From NCBI GenBank assembly GCA_037127315.1, contig JBBBDQ010001942.1:186001-250000 (forward strand): 64,000 nucleotides of DNA. Direction: 5' to 3'. Of this stretch, positions 44,701-54,905 are shown piece by piece; within the stretch, counting starts at the first letter, position 1, and each line of letters starts with the position of its first letter. Source of the stretch: Ascarosepion bandense (Eukaryota > Mollusca > Cephalopoda > Sepiida > Sepiidae). The notes beneath the pieces were generated by a model. The model did not search any database. It was not told where the DNA came from and was given only the letters and a program-made list of their open reading frames with translations. Position numbers and translations under genes: made by a program.

Positions 44701-45306
44701 ATTACCTATAGACTCCAAAAAAAATTTACACAGTTGTACTATAAGTATCTGCGAGTGTTCTTAGCTAGGTTTTGTGTTGAGGTACCCCCAATAAATATCA
44801 AAAATTGATAATCGAAAAAATCCAGTTGTAGACGGAGTGGTCATAAGAAATGATATTCAGAAGTTTCAAGGTTGCAGTTCTTACAATAGTGCAGAAAATT
44901 GATAATATATATATATAAAAGGCAAGATGTTTGTGTGTGTGTCTGTTTATCTGCCTGTATGTCTGTATTTTTTCAGCCCTTTTATTTTAGTTTTTACCTC
45001 TGGTTTGGCTCTAAGTAGGTATAATTGTAGTTCTTAGTCTCAACCATGATACCATCTACTCAGAGGACTTATTTAGCCTTCAAAATTTAGTTTATGATGA
45101 AAAAAACTTATTTGATATCGATACCAGGAAATCATAATATAACTTACATCTATTCATTTTTCTTTCAGTCTACAGTTTCGCTTTAACTGGAAACAACTAT
45201 TGCTTTTTAGTCTTTCGTGCCAACGTCCAAAGAGTCTGAGCTCCAGAACCATGAATTAGTTTTAAAGCTTTCATTACACCCGAGCAACACCGGGCTATAC
45301 TGCTAG
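44630..45306 (+). mobile_element. Helitron-like element, full length with internal deletion
   Basis: TC start after A (44629), a GT tract of about 45 bp, a shortened first half, the middle (TA)n, then the 3' hairpin and CTAG (45303-45306) before T. It matches 34064-34804; the deletion removes the AAATCAAATTTGATACACTC region. Confidence 0.88.
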
Positions 45307-45740
45307 TATAGGAATAAAGATGAACCTCTGATTGTCACAATTGCTTGCTTTTATCACAACGCTCAGTTTCCCCGACTCCAGATTGTAACAATGTTTTGCA
45401 TGAGATGTCGACTACAGAAACTTATCAATGGTCATCTAAAGTGCCACTTGATGAGACTGATATGTCAATGGCAGCTTTTAGTTCGAGGACTGTCTGAATG
45501 CATTAATAAAATGAACTGTATTTTTTTTGTTAGTTGTTTGTTACTAGTGAATTGGAGCTGCTGGCTGCTTTTGCAGACAATGATTTCTGTGGGAAAGGAA
45601 AAAATATTCAGTGGATTGAAAAGGGGATCATTAAGACTTACATGAGATTTAAAAGAAAATGACTGAATTAACAAAAAATACATGGAAGGATTTACTACTA
45701 AAATGAGTCATAGAAATTAAGCCTCATTTAAATATCATAC
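45307..45740. other. No gene seen
   Basis: Two opposite-strand frames overlap at 45391-45683; neither shows a motif. Confidence 0.4.
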
Positions 45741-45744
45741 AATG

Positions 45745-46330
45745 CTTGGGAGCCTCCTGTAGTATGGTTTGTAATCAACTTGCCTTTCAGGCGTATTCAC
45801 TGGTGTAGCAAGTTCCATTTCCAATAAATGCTCAATTATTGTAGCCTTGTGCCAAGCTAAGCAAAGGCTAGTAAACAGCCATCACACACTTAATAAAATC
45901 TAATTGTAGTGAGTTCGATCCCAACTGAATGCTCTTTGCTTAGCGTGGCACAAGCCAAGCCAAACAAAGATGAGTAAATAACCATTACACACATACTATA
46001 GTGCAATGGTTAGTGAGCTTGTCATTCAGGCCAAATGACTTGTGTTGTGTAATCAATTCCTACTGAATGCTCAATTATTGTAGCCTTTTGCCAAGCTAAG
46101 CAAAGGTTAGAAAATAACTATTACACTATAATGCAATGGTTGGCAAGCTTGTTTTTCTAACCAATTCAACATTATAGTGAGTTCAATCCCCACTTAATGC
46201 TCAGTTACTGTAGCCTTGTGTCAAGCTAAGCAATGATGAGTAAATAATTATTACATATCTAATATAGTGCAATGGTTAGGTAGCTTGTCTTTCCATCTAA
46301 TTCATTATTGTGGTGAGTTTCATTCTATTT
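45745..46330 (+). repeat. Tandem tRNA-like units, about 130 bp each, 4-5 copies
   Basis: Each unit has an A-box-like AGTGCAATGGTTAGTGAGCT, a B-box-like GTGAGTTCGATCCC (variants GAGTTCAATCCCC, AATCAATTCCT) and the spacer AATGCTCAATTATTGTAGCC, TTGTGCCAAGCTAAGCAAAG. B boxes fall near 45807, 45912, 46048, 46178 and 46313. The pattern suggests a tRNA-derived SINE head amplified in tandem. Confidence 0.68.
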
Positions 46331-46472
46331 TAAGTAAATAACATTTTTCAAATATTTAGTTTGGTAGATGAAAATAAAAAATATACTGCTTGATAAATAA
46401 ACTGAGAGTCTATTCAAATATTAGTATCCACTAAAAATAATGTTTGATTAATAAATAAAAAATACATTACTT

Positions 46473-46481
<9 letters not shown>

Positions 46482-46516
<35 letters not shown>
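46482..46516. repeat. (TA)n microsatellite
   Basis: About 35 bp of pure TA at the 3' edge of the minus-strand LINE-A copy. Confidence 0.95.
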
Positions 46517-46517
<1 letters not shown>

Positions 46518-46596
46518 GTGTTCTTCAATACAGGAACCACTGAGGAGGACATTCAGCAGGTATGGAAGCAAGAAGCAGAGAGGTAGTAGTTGTAGA

Positions 46597-47094
46597 TTAT
46601 GGAGTGGACAGAGGAGAGTTCAGGATAGTGATTGGAATTCCATCACCTTCACTCACCTTATGGGGGTCAAACTTTGAAATTATGTTAGAGACTAGCAAGG
46701 GAGTAATGCAAACGTCACTAAGTTGAGCCGCAGTTCTAGGTGGAAAGTAGGGTGTGGATACCCCAGACAAATCAAATGTCGAGTTAATGGAGAATCTGCA
46801 AGCAAAGTATTCAGCCTTGTCTGCTGAAGATATGAGGACTTCAAATTCATTGATTAAAGTGGGAATTGAAGGCTTGCTGTTATTTAAGACAGTCTTACAG
46901 AGCTGCCAGTAGTCTTTGGAATTGAAATTGCAAGATGTTATACACTGTTTCATTCTTCCAGCAAACAACAGCTTAGCATCATTTAGTATCCTCTTGCACT
47001 GATTACAAGCAGAGGCAAAAATGTGCCTATTATGGTTAGATGCATGATTCTGATAAACTGGAAAGAAATGATTCCTGTAGGCAATAGCAGCCAA
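46597..47094 (-). pseudogene. LINE-A endonuclease-RT linker, 165 open codons
   Basis: The frame carries the segment between endonuclease and RT of a jockey-like polyprotein: RNHFFPVYQNHASNHNRHIF, CKRILNDAKLLFAGRMKQCI, KDYWQLCKTVLNNSKPSIPT and DGIPITILN, the last being the start of the RT (usual form GPDGIP). The corresponding minus-strand piece at 59.5-59.8 kb is similar but broken. No start codon is meaningful, as the frame is internal. Confidence 0.85.
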
Positions 47095-47847
47095 GCAAGC
47101 AGGAAAGAACCAGAGGGATAAATAGGGTTTAAGTCATAATTCCCTGGATGAGATGAAAGCATTGATGCAAGCTTTAACCCATAAAGAGACCTCGGATGCA
47201 AACTCCTCAATAGGATGACTAAAAACTTTGTTCCAAGGATGTCACACAGAAAATTGAGGAATGACTCCCAGTCTGCTCATTGGTAGTAGTAAGATACTCT
47301 GCTGTTCTGGGGTTCCTGAGAGGAAGGGATGTGAAAAGAGATATTAACGGAAACCACAGCATGTTCAGAGTTTTCAAAAGGGGAAAGCTGCATAACATGG
47401 CAAGAGTCAAGGATAAAAGTGAAACATATCTAGTAGCAAGTCAGTTTCATTAGTGTTATTAGAAAAATGTGCATAAGGGATTGAGTGATTGAAAAGTTCA
47501 TGGTATGAACACTAGCAAGGTCTGTGTTAGAGTTTTCCAGCCACTTGGGGTGGTGGGCATTAAAGTCTCCAAACTCAAATATATGGGCAAATGAATGAGA
47601 AGAAATGGCCTTATCTATACTTTTCAAGATGCTGTCAAGTACTGAACAGTCAGGAGATGAAGAGGATCAGTAAAGATAGCTAACTGAGCTTAGTAGAGAG
47701 AGATGGAGGCACATGTAGGGGGTTCAAGAGAAATCACCCTAGCTACAGGGAGATGTTCGCTGACATGCATATAGGCATTCTACAAAAGAAGGGAAGGTAA
47801 CCAGAGATTTAGAAATAGGAAGAAATAGAGGGTTCAAGATTAGTTTT

Positions 47848-48567
47848 GCTGAGGGCTAAGATGTCAGATGAGTTTACTTTGATGAAGGATTCAACATTGC
47901 AAAAGTTGCTATGAATGCCATGAACATTCGAAAAAGAGATGTATATGAGTGTTCTTAGCTAGGTTTTGTGTTGAGGTACCTCCGATAAATATCAAAAATT
48001 GATAATCAAAAAAATTGAGTTATACAAGGAGTGGTCCAATTTTAATCAAATTTGATACACTCATAGACAAAGACATAAGAAACAATATTCAGAAGTTTCA
48101 AGGTTGCAGTTTTTACAATAGTGCAGAAAATCGATAATATATATATAAAAGGCAAAATGCTGAGGGCTAAGATGTCAGATGAGTTTACTTTGATGAAGGA
48201 TTCAACATTGCAAAAGTTGGTATGAATACCATGAACATTCGAAAAAGAGATGTATAAGAGTGTTCTTAGCTAGGTTTTGTGTTGAGGTACCTCCGATAAA
48301 TATCAAAAATCGATAATCAAAAAAATCGAGTTATAGAAGGAGTGGTCCGATTTTAATCAAATTTGATACACTCATAGACAAAGACATAAGAAACAATATT
48401 CAGAAGTTTCAAGGTTGCAGTTTTTACAATAGTGCAGAAAATCGATAATATATATATAAAAGGCAAAATGCTGAGGGCTAAGATGTCAGATGAGTTTACT
48501 TTGATGAAGGATTCAACATTGCAAAAGTTCCTATGAATGCCATGAACATTCGAAAAAGAGATGTTAA
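47848..48567. repeat. 311-bp tandem repeat made of LINE-A plus Helitron sequence, 2.3 units
   Basis: GCTGAGGGCTAAGATGTCAG starts at 47848, 48159 and 48470, exactly 311 bp apart. Each unit is about 98 bp of LINE-A endonuclease-coding sequence followed by about 212 bp of internal Helitron sequence (GAGTGTTCTTAGCTAGGTTT to AAAAGGCAAAATG). The Helitron part has neither TC nor CTAG end. Confidence 0.93.
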
Positions 48568-48600
48568 TAGGTTTAAGTCATTCCTGTTTAACTGGTTTTG

Positions 48601-48964
48601 TTTTCGTTCTTATTTTGTTTGAAGTCTTAATTAGTTATTAATTATCTTTTGGTAAGGAGAGGCCTAGAGTAGTAGTGTCAGTTAGTCGACAAATGCAACA
48701 CGTATAGGAAGGAAACTGGTGCCGATTGCAGCATAATGTGGCCTCCGAGTTGCCCACCGAAAGCACCATGCGTGAGATGGCACTACAAGAAACCCCAATA
48801 TTATTCAACTGTTGATCAGAGCAGCCTCTCAAGATGCTACAAAATAGTTCAGGCTTCTAACTACCAGTCGTAAGCTTCAACCAGGAAACTGTCAACTCTG
48901 TACCCTCAGAATGAAGAGACGTCATCACCATCCATAAACATTGCAAAAAGCTTACAACAGCACT
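48601..48964. other. No gene seen
   Basis: Between two LINE-A copies in opposite orientation; may include decayed LINE-A 5' sequence, but I could not show it. Confidence 0.35.
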
Positions 48965-49912
48965 ACTATCAAGACCTTGAAATGGACCTCCAGTCCGTGT
49001 TGGACTGAGGTAAGAAATGGCTCATGAATTTTAATGCTTTCAAAATGAAGCTGCTATCTATTAACTACCCCAGACAATCGCTCCTATCCACCATTAGCAT
49101 GGATCAGGCTAGTCTCCCTGAAAGCAAAACACTGTGCCATCTTGGGTTAACTCTCACAACAGACCTCAAGTGGAATAACTATATAGAATCCATAGCTAAA
49201 TCCGATGCTAAGAAGGTCAGTCCTCTGGGTAGGGCCAGGAAGTTTTTCCTGTCTGAAACAATCCTGCACATATATAAATCTACCATCTGCCCGTGTATTT
49301 AACACTGCTGCCATATCTGGTCGGGTGCTCCTGCTATCCACCTAGGGGTCCTTGACAAAATCCAACAGAGAATCTGTAATGTGATCGATCCCAACTTGGT
49401 AGTTCATAGATACAGTCACTTTCTCATCAGCACAATGGGGTTTCTCTGTGTCTCTTCTACAAATACTTTCACGGCTTCTGCTCCAATGAACTTAGCTCAC
49501 TGGTGCCCCCTATATATGAATTTACTTGAGCCACAAGATTAGCAACTAGGTCCTACCTTTTTACTGTGAAACAAATAAAATGTAAGCACAAATTCTACTT
49601 CAGCAGCTTCTTTTCTTGCACATCCTGCCTGTGGAATTTCCTTCCATTTACTTGCTTCCCTGTCAGCTATAATCTCCAAGAATTTAAATGTAAAGTCATT
49701 CGCCATCTCCTATCTCACTAACCTGCATCTTCTCTCTCTCATGCTCCTTTCTCCATCCACTCTACTCTCATCAGCATTCTCATCCTTCTTTTACCCACTT
49801 CCTGACACTCCCTATAACCTGCCACTCTTTCTCATAGCTTTCCTCCTATGTAACCCCCCTGCAAAACAGTGGCAGTAAAAATGCCTTGCTTGAGGCGATA
49901 TGATTATAAAAA
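48965..49912 (+). mobile_element. LINE-A fragment, RT thumb to 3' tail
   Basis: GGACCTCCAGTCCGTGTTGG gives LQSVLD, then a stop, then GKKWLMNFNAFKMKLLSINY. 49024-49302 continues SMDQASLPESKTLCHLGLTL and ILHIYKSTICPCI. Frames are then broken through the C-terminus (GTGCCCCCTATATATGAATT region) to the 3' UTR with TTGAGGCGATATGATT. Confidence 0.9.
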
Positions 49913-49983
49913 ACCCCAAAAGAATTTGCAGAACAAATGACAATATATAAAATAATAAATATATATATTATCCTATGCTTAAG

Positions 49984-50024
49984 GCATGACTCAGAGTTTC
50001 ATGCATTATGCAATCATCAGGTGC
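49984..50024 (-). ncRNA. Hammerhead ribozyme motif with GTC cleavage triplet (candidate 4)
   Basis: Minus strand: CTGATGA (50020-50014), stem II TGCAT/ATGCA, and GAAAC (50000-49996). Stem III ACT/AGT has a 3-nt loop, then GTC (49990-49988). Stem I GCA pairs with TGC (50024-50022 with 49987-49985) after one A-C mismatch next to the core. The core is complete and the cleavage triplet is canonical, but the first stem II pair is T-T rather than G-C, which may weaken it. Confidence 0.58.
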
Positions 50025-50299
50025 ATATTATGAACTGACCATTTTTCAATTTTAATTTTTGAATCAAATTGAGAAACCGTCAGTTTATAGTTTATAGCAG
50101 AAAGTTCATATTTGAAATAGATTTTTATTTATTTAACAATGCTCATTATGTCTGTTGACCTGTACATTTGAGAAATCATCATTATAGCTATTACTTTTTC
50201 CTCTCTGATACATTATATCTTCTTACAAATGATAGTTAGTCTTTTCTTCTTACTTTCCTTTACTACCTCAGAAAGTGAAAAAGACCTAGATATGAGCCA

Positions 50300-50735
50300 T
50301 AATTTGGAGATCAAAATCAAGCAAGTGCAGAAGTTTAAATATTTAAGAAGTGCTTTAACAGAGAAATGTGACACTGAAATTCAAATGTACATTGGAGTAG
50401 CATAAGAAGCCTTCCAAAAGCTAAGTAAAGTACTAAGAAACAGGAAAATTAGAAAAAAAAGAAAAGAAGGCTGAGCCATGAAGCAATAGCAGTCCTTCTA
50501 TATGGCAATAAATGCAGAACAATTTCGTCACAGATGATGAGAAGACTGGAGCCAACAAAAATGAGGTTTGACAGAAGGATGCAAGAATATCATGGACTGA
50601 GCTTATAATCAACAAAGAAGTCTCAAGGAAAATGAAAACAAAAAAACACTTATAGTTAGAATCAGAAAGAGGTGACTGAAATTTCTCTGACATATAGTAG
50701 GAAAGAAAGACTTGGAAAATTTGACACTCACAGGA
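50300..50735 (+). mobile_element. LINE-B fragment, strongly decayed
   Basis: AAAATCAAGCAAGTGCAGAA (KIKQVQK), AAGCCTTCCAAAAGCTAAGT (AFQKLSK) and GACAGAAGGATGCAAGAATA keep the LINE-B order. Many stops and indels make this the oldest LINE-B copy here. Confidence 0.75.
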
Positions 50736-50971
50736 CATGCTATTGGGGGAGAGGTAATGAACCACCTTCTTGATTTCCTTTTGCAAATGAATTGCAGAAA
50801 AGGTGTTGGATTTTGTATTTGTCTATACATCTGAGATGAGGTAGTATTTACATTGTTTGAATTATTGGCCTTATCTTCATAAAGATGATGAAAATAGTCC
50901 AAACACTGTAAATAGTATTGAATTTTATTTGGTTTGTTTAATGGCATATAAACTACTTATTGACTATTGAA

Positions 50972-51630
50972 TGCTGAAATTTAATATCCTCTGTAATTTT
51001 TAATTTTTACTATTAAAATCTATTACAGAAATTAAAAAATTACCATTAAACTCTACTGCCGGAATTGTTATTATAAAAATGTATTTTCATATTTTCATAG
51101 TGTTTTGACTTTGTTTTTTGGATTAATTATTTGCCCATAGATGGCGGTTCTAACAGGTACCACCACTCCAGGTCAGGGTGGACCTGGGAATAACAGAAAT
51201 TAAGAAGTGGTTCCATGCCTTTCAAAACCTCCTAAACAGAGACATTGCTGATAAATGCATCAATCAAGCAAAGAGCTTTACAAAGGAAAGGAAAACTGCA
51301 CCATCTTGAATGAACTCAACTTACAAACCCACTTGGTAGATTGAGATAAGCTGCCACCATCATCTTCCTCACTTTGTCAGTCATCTGGACATTTTGGTAT
51401 CATCTAGAATCATCCCAGTACTTGGTATATTTATCAGTATGAAAACAAAAACAAATTCGGAAGATTTATTAACAAACAATTTATGTAATTAGTATATTTT
51501 TGGAGATGAATGGTCTTATTTTTCTCACTGATTACAATTGATCAAGGATGAAGAATGAATCATATGAAATATTTTAACAGCAAAGTACTAAGAAGAGATC
51601 TGAGTGTCCAAACAATATTAGATCTGTTAA
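50972..51630. repeat. Duplicate of 38285-38960 (R3 insert plus array flank)
   Basis: ATGCTGAAATTTAATATCCT onward is nearly identical to 38284 onward, including the R3 copy (51060-51250), the flank block and the first array units. The left boundary lies next to ACTTATTGACTATTGA, unlike the 38-kb locus. Confidence 0.93.
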
Positions 51631-52232
51631 TGACTTTTCTCAAAATAATAATGTTATCAATAATAAATATACAAAGAAGAGATTTAACTGTCCAAACAGT
51701 ACTGGTTCTGTTAATGACTTTTCTCAAAATTATAATGTTACCAACAGTAAATATATAGAGAAGAGATTTGAGTGTCAAAACAATATTGGATCTGTTAATG
51801 ACTATTGTCAAAATTATAATGTTACCAACAGTAAATATATAGAGAAGAGATTTGAGTGTCCAAACAATATTGGATCTGTTAATGACTTTTCTCAAAATTA
51901 TAGTGTTACCAGCAGTAAATATATAGAGAAGAGATTTGAGTGTCCAAACAATATTGGATCCGTTAATGACTTTTCTCAAAATTATAATGTTATCAATAGT
52001 AAATATAGAAAGAAGAGATTTGAGTGTCCAAACAATATTGGATCTATTAATGACTCTTTTCAAAATTATAATTTTACCAACATTAAATGTACTAAGAAAA
52101 GATTTAAGTGTCCAAACAGTATTGGTTCTGTTAATGACTTTTCTCAAAATAATAATGCTATCAATAGTAAATATAGAAAGAAGAGATTTGAGTGTCCAAA
52201 CAATATTGGATCTGTTAATAACTCTTCTCATG
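51589..52232 (+). repeat. Second 84-bp array, about 7.5 units
   Basis: Same unit as at 38.9-42.1 kb but with more diverse variants (AAATATACAAAGAAGAGATT, ACATTAAATGTACTAAGAAA). The frame reads KRFECPNNIGSVNDFSQNYN with CTKKRFKCPNSIGSVNDFSQ variants. It is followed at 52253-52440 by a copy of the array's left flank. Confidence 0.92.
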
Positions 52233-52440
52233 TGATTTCAAACTGCAACAATCAAGCAAGGAGCTTATCAAAGGAAAGGAAAACCGCACCATCTTAAATG
52301 AACTCAACTTACAAACCCACTTGGTAGATTGAGATATGCTACCACCATCAGCTTTCTCACTTTGTCAATCAACTGGACATTTTGGTATAGTCTAGAATCA
52401 ACCCAGTACTTGGTGCATCTCTGTGTGGTTAGGATAATTC
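52233..52440. repeat. Third copy of the array flank, without R3
   Basis: GCAACAATCAAGCAAGGAGC, CACCATCTTAAATGAACTCA and CACTTGGTAGATTGAGATAT match 38574-38760. The R3 insert is absent, giving the empty site. Confidence 0.9.
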
Positions 52441-52651
52441 TTCCTACATTTTTCATATAACCGGCCTTCCTGGTACATTTATTCATACTGTGTCCATATC
52501 TTTGGCACTTGAAGTATTTTAATGGGTATTTGGAATAAGTGTTTCACTTTGGAAACTGTATACCCAACTTTTATTTCCTGTGGTGGTTCTAGTGCATCAA
52601 AAGTAATGATATATGTGTTGGTATCTATAATTCTATCATTTATTTAATAGA

Positions 52652-52827
52652 CTAGCAGTATAGCCCAGCGTTGCTCGGGTGTAATGAAAGCTTTAAAACT
52701 AATCCATGTTCCTGGAGCTCAGACTCAGCCTAAAAAATATTTGTGTGAAGTTTGGTGAGAATCGGATAAAAATTGTGGATTTGTATAAAGGACATACAGA
52801 CAGATAAACATATACACACAAATATCT

Positions 52828-52868
<41 letters not shown>

Positions 52869-53214
52869 ATTTTCTGCATTATTGTATAAACTGCAACCTT
52901 GAAACTTCTGAATATCGTTTCTTATGTCTTTGTCTATGAGTGTATCAAATTTGATTAAAATTGGACTATTCCTTCTATAACCCGATTTTTTCGAATATCG
53001 ATTTTCAATATTTATCAGAGGTACCTCGACAGAAAACCTTGCTAAGAACACTCGCAGATGTTTATAGTACAACTGTGTAAATTTTCAAGAAAATTGGTTC
53101 AGCCGTTTTGGAGTCTATAGGTAACGAACACACACACAGACACACACACACACAGACACACACACACACACACATTCACACACAGAGAAAGTTCCATTTA
53201 TAAATAAGTTTTGA
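52652..53214 (-). mobile_element. Helitron-like element, full length, shortened middle
   Basis: CTAG (52655-52652) and the hairpin complement CCCAGCGTTGCTCGGGT form the 3' end. The 5' end is TC at 53214 (TCAAAACTTATTTATAAATG), and flanks are A and T. The middle carries a (TA)n tract and a GT tract. Confidence 0.86.
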
Positions 53215-53800
53215 TATTCTTTATGTCAGTCATGTTTTGTTTTTTGCTAGAATTATTGTTCTTAATTTCATCCATTGTACATAGTGAGAGTCCAGTACTT
53301 CTCATTACATCTTTGGAGGGATTTAAAAATTGGTGAGGGTCGACCCTTACCTTTATATCATGAAATTTGGTGATTCTTAGTTGAGTTTCAGTGCTATGTT
53401 TTCCTTTTACTTCTATTAGTAATGTATTATTTCTGTTTCTTTTTAACTGTTTTTGGAATTATCTGAGACGCTAAGATGGTTTCTATTACAAAAGGTGACA
53501 ACCTCATTTTTAGTTTGTCTTCTATTTGTTCTATTAGTATGAAATTCAAATTCTTTTCCTTTGATTGATGTTTTTGTGTCACTTTCTGTTTTTTATATCA
53601 ATGTGTAGTCTCATGTTTTTTTTGTTTTTTATGCTCAGACTTTATTCATTAAATTATTTATCAACCATGCTCCCCACCCACCTTGGAATCCCATATGGGG
53701 GAGATGATGAGGAGGGAAATTCCATTCACCTCAGTACTCCAGGGAATGACTGGTATACTCAAATGTGGGGGAGGCTTTCAAGCACCAGTTTTATCTGGAA
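53215..53800. other. No gene seen
   Basis: T-rich DNA. Frames at 53565-53880 overlap in two phases and carry no recognisable motif. Confidence 0.4.
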
Positions 53801-54094
53801 CTAGCAGTATAGCCTGGGGTTGCTCAGGTGTAATGAAAGTTTTAAAACAAATCTATGGTTCTGGAGCTCAGACTCTTTAGACATTGGCATGAAAGACTAA
53901 AAAGCAATAGTTATTTCCAGCTAAAGCAAAACCGTAGACTGAAAGAAAAATGAATGGACGTAAGTCAAATTTTGATTTCCTGATATCGATTTCAAAAAAG
54001 TTTTTTTCATTGTAAACTGAATTTTGAAGGCTAAATAAAATAAAAAATACAGACATACAGGCAGATAAACAGACACACACACAAACATCTTACT
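53801..54094 (-). mobile_element. Helitron-like element, 3' half
   Basis: CTAG (53801-53804) after A, then the hairpin complement. The 3' body follows (GACATTGGCATGAAAGACTA, AGCAATAGTTATTTCCAGCT), up to the CAGACACACACACAAACATC block. The 5' half is missing. Confidence 0.85.
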
Positions 54095-54693
54095 ACAAAA
54101 CAGCATGCATTTTCTCGATGAACATTGTCTTTTCACAAATATATTATAGTGTTCAGTTAACAAATTTTACTTATACATCTTCTTCTTACACTTTTGTCAT
54201 TCTGTAAATAAATCTTTGCTTTAATATGCACATGAGGTATTTTATCCTTTCACATTTCACTTTTCAACCTTCTGATATTTAAATTATGGGGTCTTTGGAT
54301 GTGTTTGGCACAAGGTCAATTAACCAAGCATCACCGAGGCCCCTACACCTTCCTACCAATATACACTACTCCTTAATGTAACCCTAAGTGGCTCCTGAGC
54401 CTTGTACAGAGTGAACCATGCTGTAAAAAAAGAAGGACAAAATTTGGATGGGATTCAATGAGGTAGAAGATGGTGACTGACTCCAGTTTAAAATTTTTAA
54501 AGATTGTATTTATCCAGGAAGTAAGTAAATGGAAGAGAGTCCCACAGGTGGGAAGTATGAGATAAAAACACTTGGGGTAGAAGTGGTAGTTACATTTAAC
54601 TATTGCAGCAGTAAATGAGACACAGATGCCAATCTAGTTGCACACCTAAATTCATGTGAAATATCCAGTGAAATCAATTATTGTTCTTTCATG

Positions 54694-54905
54694 TTGGAAT
54701 TTGGTGTGCCACTACCAAGTCTAAGGATCAAACTCATGACCACTCGATGATACTAACTCAATAATCAATGAGATAATCCACATTAGCCAATCTATGGAGA
54801 CCTGATGATGACCAGAGGCTACTTGGTCGAAATGTCATGTCTCTTATAACACCTATATCAACCAAGATGAGAACAAAAGTTCGGAATAATACCAAGATTA
54901 TTTAA
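54694..54905 (+). mobile_element. SINE-like insertion with hammerhead-like tail (SINE-3)
   Basis: The 5' part contains a box-like GGATCAAACTCATGACCACT, the complement of a B-box-like GAGTTTGATCC that also occurs on the plus strand at 55076. The tail holds CTGATGATGACCAGAGGCTA with TTGGTCGAAATGTCATGTCT and CACCTATATCAACCAAGATG. The tail is repeated at 55230-55350. Orientation and limits are uncertain. Confidence 0.45.
54797..54843 (+). ncRNA. Degenerate hammerhead-like motif (candidate 5)
   Basis: GAGAC (54797-54801) pairs with GTCTC (54839-54843). CTGATGA (54802-54808) is followed by GACCA/TGGTC as stem II and GAAA at 54829-54832. The position expected for the cleaved base seems deleted, and an extra T separates core and stem II, so it is probably inactive. 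Confidence 0.35.

Larger units (their letters stand above)
46517..48600 (-). mobile_element. LINE-A internal/5' region: endonuclease to linker, with a tandem chimeric insertion
   Basis: Read from 48600 down: INISFSNVHGIHSNFCNVES, the endonuclease N-terminus; about 47430-47627 with HIFEFGDFNAHHPKWLENSN, the GDFNxHH motif of apurinic-type endonucleases; then 47094-46597, a 165-codon open linker (YRNHFFPVYQNHASNHNRHI, LLVSNIISKFDPHKVSEGDG) leading into the RT. It ends near ECPPQWFLY. Frameshifts separate the parts. Between 47848 and 48567 the N-terminal coding segment is amplified with Helitron sequence. This is the only endonuclease-bearing copy in the window. Confidence 0.88.
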
